The notes under the pieces were generated by a model that had not been told where the DNA came from, searched no databases, and saw only the letters and a list, made by a program, of their open reading frames with translations. The position numbers and the translations under genes are program-made. DNA of 64,000 nucleotides from Larix kaempferi (taxonomy: Eukaryota > Streptophyta > Pinopsida > Pinales > Pinaceae). The stretch spans positions 5,968,501-6,032,500 of the forward strand of contig BSBM01000386.1 in NCBI GenBank assembly GCA_027924585.1, written 5' to 3'. This document shows positions 47,388-57,585 of this stretch, in pieces; the stretch's first letter is position 1; each line of letters opens with the position of its first letter.

Positions 47388-47663
47388 GAGTCATCATTCC
47401 CAGATGAACACATCTCTCTCATTGCAACTTTTGATCCATGGTATGGAGATATTTTAGTATATCTCCAAACTTTGAGGTGTCCTCCCACTTTCTCTAGGGA
47501 TAAGCAACGAAAATTGAAAAAATCATGCACGGAATTATCTCATCATTTCTGACACATTATACAGATGTGGGATAGATTCCATTTTACATTGTTGCTTAAC
47601 CCTGGAGGAAGCCAAAATAGTATTGAATGATGCTCACAGTGGAGCTTGTGGGGGTCATATTTC
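47388..47663 (+). pseudogene. Gypsy-3 integrase N-terminal part
   Basis: Contains FPDEHISLIATFDPWYGDI, VYLQTLRCPPTFS and then, after frame changes, NDAHSGACGGHIS, the first half of the HHCC zinc-binding region. It is cut there by Copia-E and continues at 54679. Confidence 0.82.
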
Positions 47664-48313
47664 TGTTGATGTATATGTAACTTCGGAATGTATTTCACAT
47701 ATATGTATATTGTATTCCTATAGAGATGGTATTATTCCTCTATAAGGAAGTGTCGTCATTTATATTGTAAGTGTCGTAACTTATACTTGATGGGTTATTA
47801 GACCACCTTGTTTGGGGTCGGCCCTGTATAAGTCATATGGGTCAAAGGGTTATTAGACCACCCTATTGGGGGTCGGCCATGTGGGTCAAAGGTTTATTAG
47901 ACCACCCTATTGGGGGTCGGCCCACTCAGCATTATGTTATGTGGTTAAGTTCGAGCTGACATGAGTTAGGTAAAAAGGCAAGTCAAGTCAAGTATAAATA
48001 GAGTGCGGGAGGCACCCTATTTACTCACTCACTTCTCACACATGCACTCAAGGAGGAGTGGCGCACTTATGGAGGAGGAGGATCTGCTGCTAGGTTATGG
48101 CTATCTCTCTTGGTTGGTTGTATCATTGCTCTATCTATCTCTGAGGAAGTTATTGGGGTTTTTCACCTTTATGGTTTTCCCCAAGTAAATCTTTGTGTCT
48201 CTTGTGTGCTTGCATTATTGTCTCCATGATTGATATGCTGTAGATATGTTGTACATGTTGTTCTCTCAGTTAATATCCTATATCATATTGAAGTAAATTC
48301 AGAAAATTTAACA
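47664..48313 (+). repeat. Copia-E 5' LTR
   Basis: 650 bp, TGTTGATG...TTTAACA; three U3 'ttattagaccacc' units; TATA box TATAAATA at 47993-48000. Confidence 0.95.
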
Positions 48314-48325
48314 TGGAATCAGAGC
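48314..48325 (+). promoter_or_regulatory. Copia-E primer-binding site, one substitution
   Basis: TGGAATCAGAGC instead of TGGTATCAGAGC. Confidence 0.9.
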
Positions 48326-49649
48326 TAGCCTGAAAGAAGGCATGATATGGCATGTATGACACTTGTTGCACTTACGATGCTAGGGCTTGATATAGCAAAA
48401 ACCAGTCATCGTAGAACTTTCGCTATAAATCCGTTTTGGCGAAGTTTTCGGATCTGAAATTGTTACAGGCCGAAGATAAGATCTCCAGGTATCTTGTGTC
48501 CAAAGGACAACCTCTAATTCGTTGTACTTTGTGATTTATGATCTGTACAATATAGGGTTTCTGCCTCTTCCAGATCTGAGTCAAAATCAGGTGACCTTGG
48601 GAAAAAGGTCATATCTTGGGATAGGAAGCTCCAAATGAAATTTTGTAAAAAGTGACAGGTAGTAAACAGTCTGTACTATCTCAGAAAACGTTTTTAGAGG
48701 CCGAAGTTGAACCAGTGACACGTGGAACACCGTACAAGTTCTCTCTCCTGTATTATCCCATAAACAGGTCACGTTGTGACATTTGGCATAACTCTCTCTC
48801 AGAGAGTCCAATTGAGGTCAGACCTGTCAGGATGGAAAGGTAACAGGCCGAGCTATCTTACAAAAATTTTTCAGAGGCCGAAGTTAAAACAGTGACACGT
48901 GGCACGCCGTACAAGTTCGCTCTCCTGTTTTATCCCAAAACAGGTCACGTTGCGACATTTGGCATATCTCTCTCTCAGAGAATCCAATTGAGGTCAGACC
49001 TGTCAGGATGGAAAGATAACAGGTCAGGCTATCTCAGGAAACTTTTTTCAGACCCTTTGGATTAAAAATTTCGGAGTTACACCAGAAACAATCAGGTACA
49101 TATTTCTGTCAAAACAGAATTATTTTTTGGTACCTTCATTCATGGCTTCCGGAATTTAGGGCTTTGAAGAAAGTTGGAATTTTTGTAATCGGAGACCACG
49201 GCTGGATGCTACTCATAAAAATAGAAATTTAGAGACCAAGATCAGAATTTTTGTTTGGGAAGAAGGCCGGGCTTGATTAGACCCTAGTTCGGGACTTTGA
49301 TCAGAAAAGTGGAAAATTAGGGCTTCTGTAAAAATGAGAATTTTTGAAATCTGTGACCATGGCTGGAAGCTCCTCAGAAAAATAGAAGCTTAGAGATTTG
49401 GATCAAACATTTTGATTGGGAAGAAGAGTGAGCTTCATCAAACCCCAGTTCAGGGTCACATCCAGTGAATCCAGAAGTTTCAAAAGCAAAATTGAGGAGT
49501 GAAACTTTGCAGTTTTCAAATTCTGAATATACCAACTTGATCAACTCATCAAGGCACATATTTCTATCCTGTCAGAAGTTTGAAATTCAAAGTTTGAATT
49601 TTTGGGGTTTCTCTGACAAACCCATATCCAGCTCAAGGTCCAGTTCTTG
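48326..49649 (+). other. Copia-E leader with direct repeats
   Basis: Same arrangement as in Copia-B and Copia-D: two roughly 170-bp units (about 48690-48860 and 48875-49030), then two diverged 180-bp units. Non-coding. Confidence 0.7.
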
Positions 49650-49778
49650 CAAATCAAGTGGATTGGGCTAATCCTAGAAGAAGATGGATTGATCACCTGC
49701 ATAAGTGAAGAAGTTCCTGTCTCAGAGGGAGATGAGGATAAGGCCTTACATAAGAAGATTACAAGCGATCTCGACAGG
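49650..49778 (+). pseudogene. Copia-E gag remnant (43 codons)
   Basis: In-frame IGLILEEDGLITCISEEVP-type segment, homologous to the Copia-A gag. It ends GACAG/GTATGA, resembling a splice donor. Confidence 0.75.
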
Positions 49779-50915
49779 TATGACTCATCGAGGTATGTTT
49801 CGATATTTGTCCATGATTAAGTTTATGGTATGTTTGTCTTCATGTTATTACGGTTAGTACAATTTTGATTTGTTGTATTACCTTAACAAAATTATGTATG
49901 CATGATAGAAGATATTCATTGGTTAGGGTGTTGACACTTATGATTGTACTAATGCATTATGGTGTTGTATGAGGTTTATGTTGCCTACTAACATGAAAGG
50001 TACACCAAGAAAGACAAATCATGTTCCAGTTCAAGAACATATGATCATGATGACATGAGGATAAAGATTCATCCATTGTCATGGATCTCATAGAAGATTC
50101 ATTTACGAGGTATGTATAACTTGGTTTTGTAATGGTTAACATATGAGACATGCAAGTTACTAGCACAAGTCACTGAAGAGAACCAGAAGACATTATGCGG
50201 GTATGTTAGACATAAACTAGCTAGCATGCTAATCCAGGTATGTTTTTCCTATATCAAGCTAGAATCCTACCTTGGTTTAGGATCTTATACTGTTGTGTTG
50301 CTGATAATGATTATTCATGAAGTCATAGGTTTGAATAATCATGATTGTATGCATTTTATGTTTCTTACCATAATTGATGATATGACTAACCAGAAGAATC
50401 ATGATGGTATCACAGGTTTTATGCATTTTATATCTCTTATCTTGATTGATGATTCAACTAACCTGAAGAGTCATAGGTTTGAGTAATTACAGGTTTAGAC
50501 ATGTTATGTTTCTTATGATTTGACTAACCATAAGAATCCTTGAATGCTAATGCTTATTATTTCTGTTTGAAATGATCATGACTATACATGCTTGAGATTA
50601 TTGTGTTTTAATAGTATACTAATGAATGTATGATTTTATATGAGATCACAAGGATAACACATTCATGATACTAATAAGCATGCATAGGGACCAAGGATGA
50701 ATATGAGATTCAAGAACAGGTAATCCAGGAAGCAAAGATCAAGAGGGAGTACACTCCAGTGGTTTATGCAAGGATGCAGATATTCAGAGGGAGTTGACCA
50801 TCTCTCTACATCCCACAATAGAAAGGTGTAGAAGAAGCTACTTCAGATTAGGACTCCAGCAGCTCCTGCAAGGAAGCGAAGACTCAGAGGGATTCCACCC
50901 AACGAACAAACAAAG
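49779..50915 (+). other. Copia-E spacer
   Basis: No pol homology. AG/GTATGT-type words occur near 49777, 49793, 50108, 50200 and 50237, and 'ggtttgaataatcatga' units around 50328. Collinear with the spacers of Copia-B and Copia-D. Confidence 0.55.
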
Positions 50916-51305
50916 ATAAGTATTTGAATTGTCATTTCTTAAATAATACTGTTCAATAATGTATATAATGATGTTCCTAGAATTAGGTTGTGTATTATGC
51001 ATATTAGAATAATTGCATTGATGAACAATATACATGGGTAAGTGGCCTATGGCACTGTACAACATTCCATTGCTACTTATCTAGAATGAAACCTCTTTGC
51101 TGACATGTTGGAGTTGTGCACACTCTTAACAATGTTCTGGTAGAGATTGGAAGGCATCTAGAAAGTTACGGAATATGGATAAATGTTGAATTGAAGCATT
51201 GGCTAGGATAATTGCATGACTGTATGGCATATTTCTTTATGTGTAAGAATTTGTTCTGAAAACTATGAGATGTTTTCTAATCATGCAATTTAACTTGTTG
51301 TGTAG
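50916..51305 (+). other. Copia-E intron-like segment
   Basis: 390 bp, ATAAGTATTTG...TTCTAATCATG...TTGTGTAG, bounded by the same flanking bases that are joined directly in Copia-B. The same altered donor (AT for GT) as Copia-D. Confidence 0.74.
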
Positions 51306-51315
51306 GAAAGATCGT

Positions 51316-52548
51316 ATGCCATCTCCTACAAAAGAAGAACTACAACATTTGTTCAGCAACAAATTATCTATTGAAGATATTGAAGTTCCCAGGATACGGG
51401 AAGAATGCCATGATCCGTCGATCATGAAGAACGATGTTTGGGATGCGGTCCCAAGATGTGAAGGGAAGTTTGTTATGACTTCCAAATGGAACTATCAGAT
51501 CAAGCATGTTGCAGATGGCAGCATTAAGAAATATAAAAGTGATGAAATAGAAGATGCACCAGATGGATTTCAAGACAGCATGGTGCAGTCTTATATGTGT
51601 GCAGAACTTGGTGAAGATAGATTGATTGCCAACACGCAGCGGAAGCTTGCTGCCAAGTTCGAGATGAAAGATTTGGGAATGATGCACTATTTCCTAGGTA
51701 TGGAGGTGTGGCAGAGTGCAGGTGGGATCTTCCTTGGTCAAGGGAAGTACACAGTAGATATCCTGAAGAGATTTGGGATGATGGATTGCAAGGCCATGGC
51801 CACACCGATGGTATCGAATTTGAAGCTTCTTTGTGATGCTTCATCTGAGCTAGTTGATATCACTTTGTATCGTCAGATGATTGGGTCCTTGATGTACCTG
51901 ACGAACATGAGACCAGACATTTGCTTTGTTTTGAACACATTGAGTTAGCTCCTGACAGATCCGAGGAGTGTTCACCTGGTTGCTGTAAAGCATGTTCTGA
52001 GGTACCTGAAGGGTACAGTGGATTATGGGCTCAGGTATGAGGCAAATCAAAAGTTTAACCTGCAGGGTTATGTTTATTCAGATTGGGTTGGCAGTGCTAC
52101 AGATAGGAAGAGCACATCTGGGTGCTGCTTCAGTATGGGATCAGGTGTGATATCTTGGTTTAGCAGGAAGCAGTCCTGCGTAGCACTGAGTACAGCTGAG
52201 GCAGAGTATGTTGCAGCCTGCTCAGCTAGTTGCGAGGCAGTATGGCTACGGAAGCTACTGTCTGAGTTATTTGATCTCCCGTTGGAGCCTACTGGTATCT
52301 TCTGTGATAACCAGAGTTGTGTGAAGCTGTCCGAGAACCCATTGTTTCATGACAGGTCGAAACACATAGAGATCAAATATCACTATATCAGGGATATGGT
52401 GCAGAGAGGAGCTGTGAAGCTCCTGTATGTTGCGACGGACGAGCAGATTGCAGATGTGCTGACGAAGCCACTAGCCAGGGTGAAGTTCGAGTACTTCAGA
52501 GAGAGGCTTGGCATGCTTCAGATCGAGGATACTTCGAGGAAGAAGTGA
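51316..52548 (+). pseudogene. Copia-E RT remnant plus RNase H
   Basis: Same frame from MPSPTKEELQHLF through RT start. Unlike B and D, the segment with the RT catalytic box is missing altogether (CAELGEDRLIANTQ). The frame then passes intact through FLGMEVWQSAGG, where B and D share a frameshift, to a TAG in NTLS*LLTDP. RNase H is complete (YSDWVGS, TAEAEY, CDNQSCVKL, DEQIADVLTKPL). Confidence 0.9.
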
Positions 52549-52824
52549 TGGACACATTTGCTGAAGCCATTCCAAGCATGTTGGAAGGAGGATCCTTCAC
52601 ATGACTGTGGATGTAAGCGCTGGATGATGAGCATCAGGATGATGTTCTGGTTTCTGCTTGATATGTATCAGGTAGATACTTGGTATGCATCAGGTAGATG
52701 CATTGATGATCAGGAGGATCATGTATGATGATATGTATCATGTATTTGTATCAGGTGGATACATTGATGATCAGGAGGATCATGTATGATGATATGTATC
52801 ATGTATTTGTATCAGGTGGATACA

Positions 52825-53190
52825 GTGATGATCAGGATGATCATAGATGACGAGCTTCAGGATGTTGCTCCAGATGACATGCAGCAGGATGTTGCAGTGA
52901 TGATCAGGATGATCATAGATGACGAGCTTCAGGATGTTGCTCCAGATGACATGCAGCAGGATGTTGCAGTGATGATCAGGATGATCATAGATGACGAGCT
53001 TCAGGATGTTGCTCCAGATGACATGCAGCAGGATGTTGCAGTGATGATCAGGATGATCATAGATGATGAGCTTCAGGATGTTGCTCCAGATGACATGCAG
53101 CAGGATGTTGCAGTGATCATAGATGACGAGCTTCAGGATGTTGCTCCAGATGACATGCAGCAGGACGTTGCAGTGATGATGATCAGGATG
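52825..53190 (+). repeat. Copia-E 72-bp tandem array
   Basis: Units start at 52825, 52897, 52969 and 53041 (exact 72-bp period), with a 60-bp variant at 53113 that lacks 12 bases. Each unit holds 'gatgacgagcttcaggatg', 'gacatgcagcaggatg' and the palindromic 'atgatcaggatgatcat'. Copies are near-identical. The 141-residue frame across it exists because 72 is a multiple of three. Confidence 0.95.
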
Positions 53191-53259
53191 ATCATGGATA
53201 CATCAGGATGATGTATGGTGAGTATCAGGTTGATACTCTGTGGCCATGGATCAGGTTGT

Positions 53260-53790
53260 GCAGATGAGCATGTAATTCGTTGCCCTGGGAGATTTGCAGA
53301 TGGTCTTGCGAGGTTTTTCCTATGGCATGTAATTCGTTGCCCTGGGACATCTGGCAAATGCTCTTTCGAGGTTTTGCGCTGGGAGGACATGTAATTCGTT
53401 GCCCTGGGAGATCTGCAGATAGTATTTCGAGGTTTTGCCTATGGCATATAATAGCGCCCTGGGATATCTGGCAGATGCTCTTGCGAGGTTTTGTCCTATG
53501 GCATGTAATTCGTTTCCCTGGGAGATCCGATAGGTTGGGCTGTGTGCCCGTAATCAGTCCTGGGATGCTCTTGCGAGGTTTTTCCATGACCACATGTACT
53601 TCATTGCCCTGGGAGATCCTATAGGTAGAGTTGTGTGCTCGTAACAGCCTGGGATGCTCTTGCGAGGTTTTGTGGTGAGGTCACATGTAATTCGTTGCCC
53701 TGGGAGATCCTATAGGTAGAGCTATGTGCTCGTAACAGCCTGGGATGCTCTTGCGAGGTTTTGTGACGCACGTAAAAGTCCTGAGGATTC
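53260..53790 (+). repeat. Copia-E degenerate 60-70 bp repeats
   Basis: About eight units with 'catgtaattcgttgccctggg' and 'ctcttgcgaggttttg', the same family as in copies B and D. Confidence 0.88.
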
Positions 53791-54023
53791 CACAGCATGG
53801 CCAGTGATGACAAAGACCTGCAGGTGGTGGGCCTACATCCAGTATGAAAAAGGACTGGCTCTGTAGAACTTCCTATGACGAGTAGATTCAGAGATTGATT
53901 GAGATAGCAGTAGCAGTGACGATGATGATATCTCGATGACGATTATCCAGTGACGATGATCCAGAGAAGATGACTTGTGCTAGAAGAACTGTGCTGAGAA
54001 ATACCTTCCTAGTTAAGAGGGAG

Positions 54024-54673
54024 TGTTCATGTATAGGTAACTTCGGAATGTATTTCACATATATGTATATTGTATTCCTATAGAGATGGTATTATTCCTC
54101 TATAAGGAAGTGTCGTCATTTATATTGTAAGTGTCGTAACTTATACTTGATGGGTTATTAGACCACCTTGTTTGGGGTCGGCCCTGTATAAGTCATATGG
54201 GTCAAAGGGTTATTAGACCACCCTATTGGGGGTCGGCCATGTGGGTCAAAGGGTTATTAGACCACCCTATTGGGGGTCGGCCCACTCAGCATTATGTTAT
54301 GTGGTTAAGTTCGAGCCGACATGAGTTAGGTAAAAAGGAAAGTCAAGTCAAGTATAAATAGAGTGCGGGAGGCACTCTATTTACTCACTCACTTCTCACA
54401 CATGCACTCAAGGAGGAGTGGCGCACTTATGGAGGAGGAGGATCTGCTGCTAGGTTATGGCTATCTCTCTTGGTTGGTTGTATCATTGCTCTATCTATCT
54501 CTGAGGAAGTTATTGGGGTTTTTCACCTTTATGGTTTTCCCCAAGTAAATCTTTGTGTCTCTTGTGTGCTTGCATTATTGTCTCCATGATTGATATGCTG
54601 TAGATATGCTGTACATGTTGTTCTCTCAGTTAAGATCCTAGATCATATTGAAGTAAATTCAGAAAATTTAACA
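54024..54673 (+). repeat. Copia-E 3' LTR
   Basis: 650 bp; the start reads TGTTCATGTATAGG where the left copy has TGTTGATGTATATG. TATA box at 54353-54360. Confidence 0.95.
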
Positions 54674-54678
54674 ATTTC

Positions 54679-55698
54679 TGGGTTGGCAACAACCAAGAAA
54701 ATACTGTGTGCTGGTTATTTTTCACCCACAATCTTCAAATATTGTGTGGAATCTTTGAAACACTGTCAGCCTTGTCATTTTTTCACCAAAAATATGCGAG
54801 CACACCCGGCTCCTCTCCATTCTATTATCACAGCAGGCTCCTTCACCAAGTGTGGGATTGGCTTCATGATGTGTAATCTGGCTTCGACAGGAGGACACCA
54901 TCACATCATTTTTTTCGTCGACTACTTAACAAAGTGGACCTAGGCAATGCCTACTGTGAGAGCAGATGGAGAATGACTGCTTATTTCATTTTCAACGAGA
55001 TCATTGCTAGATTTGGTATCCCTAAAGAGATCGTCAACGACCATGGTCGACATTTTCAAAAAAACATGATGACCGAATTGTATACTATGCTAGGTTTTCA
55101 ATAAGAACATTCGTCCTCATTCTATCAGCATGCGAATGGTCAGGTTGAAGCGGTCAACAAAAATATGAAAACCATCTTTCAAAGGACTGTTAATGCTAGT
55201 CAATCTAATTGGCACATCATGTTGTACCCTTCCCTTTGGGATTATCGGTCTAATGTTAAGACTGCTACCGGATTCTCACTTTTCCAACTTGTTCACGGGG
55301 TTGAGGAAGTTATTCATGTTGAATGTGAGATTCCCTCATTAAAGTTGGTTTTCCAACTGCTCCCTGAAACTTCAACTTTGGAGGAGCATTTGTTGCATTT
55401 ATAAAATTTAGATGAGTAGCGCCATGATGCACTTATAGCAAATGAGGCTCATAAAATTAGAGTCAAGCGTCAGTATGACAAGTTCGTGAAACCAAGGGTG
55501 TTCTTTGAAGGAGACCTTGTTCTTCTCTATGACCAAGACAAATATCCCTTGGGGGCAAGAAAGTTCAAATCTATGTGGCTTGGACCATACATTGTCTCTA
55601 AAGTTCTGAAGAAAGAATCCTCTGAGCTAACCGAATATGAGGGTTGTAAGTTTCCTAAGCCCAGACATGGGCTCTACTTGAGAAAGTATTATGCTTAG
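54679..55698 (+). pseudogene. Gypsy-3 integrase, zinc-region end, core and C-terminus
   Basis: Resumes the HHCC region (KHCQPCHFF), then FFVDYLTKWT from the catalytic core, a degenerate NGQVEAVNKNMKTIFQ around the Glu, and the C-terminal RKFKSMWLGPYIVSKVLKK followed by YLRKYYA. Stops and shifts lie between. Inactive. Confidence 0.86.
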
Positions 55699-55756
55699 GC
55701 CTTGATGCTTTTTCTTGTATTATAACTGTACATGTTTGTAGAGTTAGTCTTTTCTT

Positions 55757-56205
55757 TTGATTTTTGTTGGGTATTATGTATCTTCTAGGTTGTTGTTTCA
55801 TATGAAAACCGAGTGCTTTATAGGATTCATGGATGGCACTAGCCACCACACCTGTCAGTTGGTTTCAAAAGATTGGGTTATTTATTCACCGTCTGGCCAA
55901 CTTGTGTCTTTGGGAGGTTCTCGCTTAGGTCCTACAATGAAAAATGTAGCTGAGTACAATGCAGTCATTGAGTTGATCCAAGATGTTATTCATCACAACA
56001 TTTCACATTTGGAGGTACAACTTGACTCACAATTAGTTGTACTTTAGTTGATGGGTGACTATAGGGTTCGATATCCTGTTTTGCTTCGTCATTTTTTGCG
56101 TGTTCAATTACTTGAAAGATGTTTTTATTTTATCACATTTCAATAAATTTAAATGCATTAGCAGACTCATATGCAAACGACATTCTAGATTGGAATCATT
56201 ACCCT
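55757..56205 (+). pseudogene. Gypsy-3 second RNase H, downstream of integrase
   Basis: IGFMDGTSHHTCQ (first Asp), NVAEYNAVIELIQD (Glu), HLEVQLDSQLVVL (Asp), then a TAG and frame changes, and NALADSYANDILDWN (last Asp). The order of catalytic residues and their spacing are those of an RNase H. It fits the second, archaeal-like RNase H of Tat-class elements, here placed after integrase. Confidence 0.75.
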
Positions 56206-56378
56206 ACACAATCACATAAGTATTCACATAAAGACAAGAAACACATGTATATATAAAATATGTACTGTATGTATCTGTATCAAAAAATATGAGTTTGAGT
56301 CAATAGTATGTCACAATTTCACATCAATACACAAAAGTGGGCTCAAAAGGCCTAAAAAATATACATATGTATTTCTCC
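56206..56378 (+). other. Spacer between second RNase H and antisense gene
   Basis: AT-rich, nothing recognised. The two genes converge here. Confidence 0.4.
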
Positions 56379-57585
56379 CTATGGAGAAGGAGGGGCCTCT
56401 TCCAACTCTGCTACAACCTCTATATAACAGATGACGAGCCTGGATACTTTCCTAAGTAACCTAATCCATGCTGGGGGCACACCCAAAACATTCTCCTGCA
56501 TAACGATCGACATCCAATCGATCTTGTAGGCCGGGATATTATGAGTCAACCGAATCATATTCCCCTCTATGCTCACTAGCATTGCATGAACTGCTCTAGG
56601 ATCAGTCGGACGTGTAAATGTACGAGGATGTTCCTTAGGCCGCACAGGTCCTACATCTGCATAAATCACACTATCAATACTCTAACTCATCATAAAAATT
56701 ATATACATAAAAAACATAAAAATGAAATAAATTTCAAAAGTTTAAACATGTCTTACCCATCTCTCCCCAGGCTGATCCTGGAGGAAGAGAGAGCTATGGA
56801 TATCCATAGAAATCCATCCAAGCATAGGGAAACTTCTCTACAGCCGGCACCTGACGACCCCACCATGCTAAGTAATCCTCATCTGCACATGAGAGACTCA
56901 TCTCGCCACCACCGTGGCACAAGAAGATGTCTCCCCATCGAGTCATAAACGAATCACAAGGATTGAGCACCGGTAGGGAAACTCCAGGACTCAGGGCAGG
57001 AACCCACTCAAAGAAGAAAGTACATAATATGCTACCATATCCAAATTTTTTCTTCTTTCTTGTCTTACACTCAGTCAATTGGTTCTTCATTCTCACCAAA
57101 AGACCTGAACACTTGTCGAATACTACACCCCATAAACACTCAACACCAATCCAATACTACACCTCCAATCCTGTCTAGAGTACTCAAGACGACTTTCGAA
57201 GGGAAGCTCGCAATTGAGTCGATGGGGACTTGGCTGCCACTTTTCTCAGTGCCTGGAAAACAATAGTTTTTGATATAATCTTGTATTGATAGGGCACTGA
57301 CCCCTCTAAATGTGCCTTTCAGGTTTACCACTTCCCCTCTACGGGATAAACCTATTATGAAGTAGATGTCATCAATGGTGAGTTCAAGTATCTCTCCTTG
57401 GAGATCAAACACTCCTTGGTTTGCATCCCAATAGCTAACAATCATTTGGAGTAATTGTGTTTGCACTCTCATGCTGGTAGTTCGGAAAAATTAAGTAAGC
57501 CACATCTTATTAATGCATTTAGTGTTAATGGATATCCCATAGCATTTCTATCCATGTCCTCATGCTCCCTTTCCCTCTATGTTAG
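56379..57585 (-). pseudogene. Antisense gene in Gypsy-3 with a spliced-gene structure, PMD-like protein
   Basis: On the strand opposite to pol. Pieces in order: GYPLTLNALIRCGLLNFSELP; after a frameshift, LLQMIVSYWDANQGVFDLQG, ELTIDDIYFIIGLSRRGEVV, VPIDSIASFPSKVV; after a one-base shift near 57140, LWGVVFDKCSGLL, MKNQLTECKTRKKKK, FFFEWVPALSPGVSLPV, EDYLAWWGRQVPAVEK; a TAG at 56794-56796; then LPPGSAWGEM, a 100-bp intron, and DVGPVRPKEHPRTFTRP to the stop. The domain layout recalls plant mobile domain proteins. Antisense ORFs near the 3' LTR are known in Tat/Grande elements. Upstream extent is uncertain. Confidence 0.72.
56657..56756 (-). other. Intron of the antisense gene
   Basis: On the minus strand it starts GTAAGA and ends TTTATGCAG, is AT-rich, and joins ATGG to ATGTAGG in phase, making a GAT codon so that GSAWGEM continues into DVGPVRP. 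On the sense strand these are not splice sites, so retrotransposition of genomic RNA would not remove it. Confidence 0.72.

Larger units (their letters stand above)
47664..54673 (+). mobile_element. Copia-E: non-autonomous Ty1/copia element in Gypsy-3 integrase
   Basis: Two 650-bp LTRs, mutated PBS, leader, gag remnant, spacer, intron-like segment, RT remnant with RNase H, repeat-rich 3' region, polypurine tract (AAGAGGGAG before 54024). Perfect ATTTC duplications (47659-47663 and 54674-54678). LTRs differ at roughly ten to fifteen sites by eye. Confidence 0.96.

Noticed and set aside
52786-53211. 141-residue open frame of DELQDVAPDDMQQDV repeats
   Set aside because: Created by the 72-bp array in the Copia-E 3' untranslated region; absent as a frame from sibling copies.
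57140-57180. Second intron in the antisense gene at the frame change
   Set aside because: No GT...AG pair of reasonable length is present; a one-base shift explains the frame change better.
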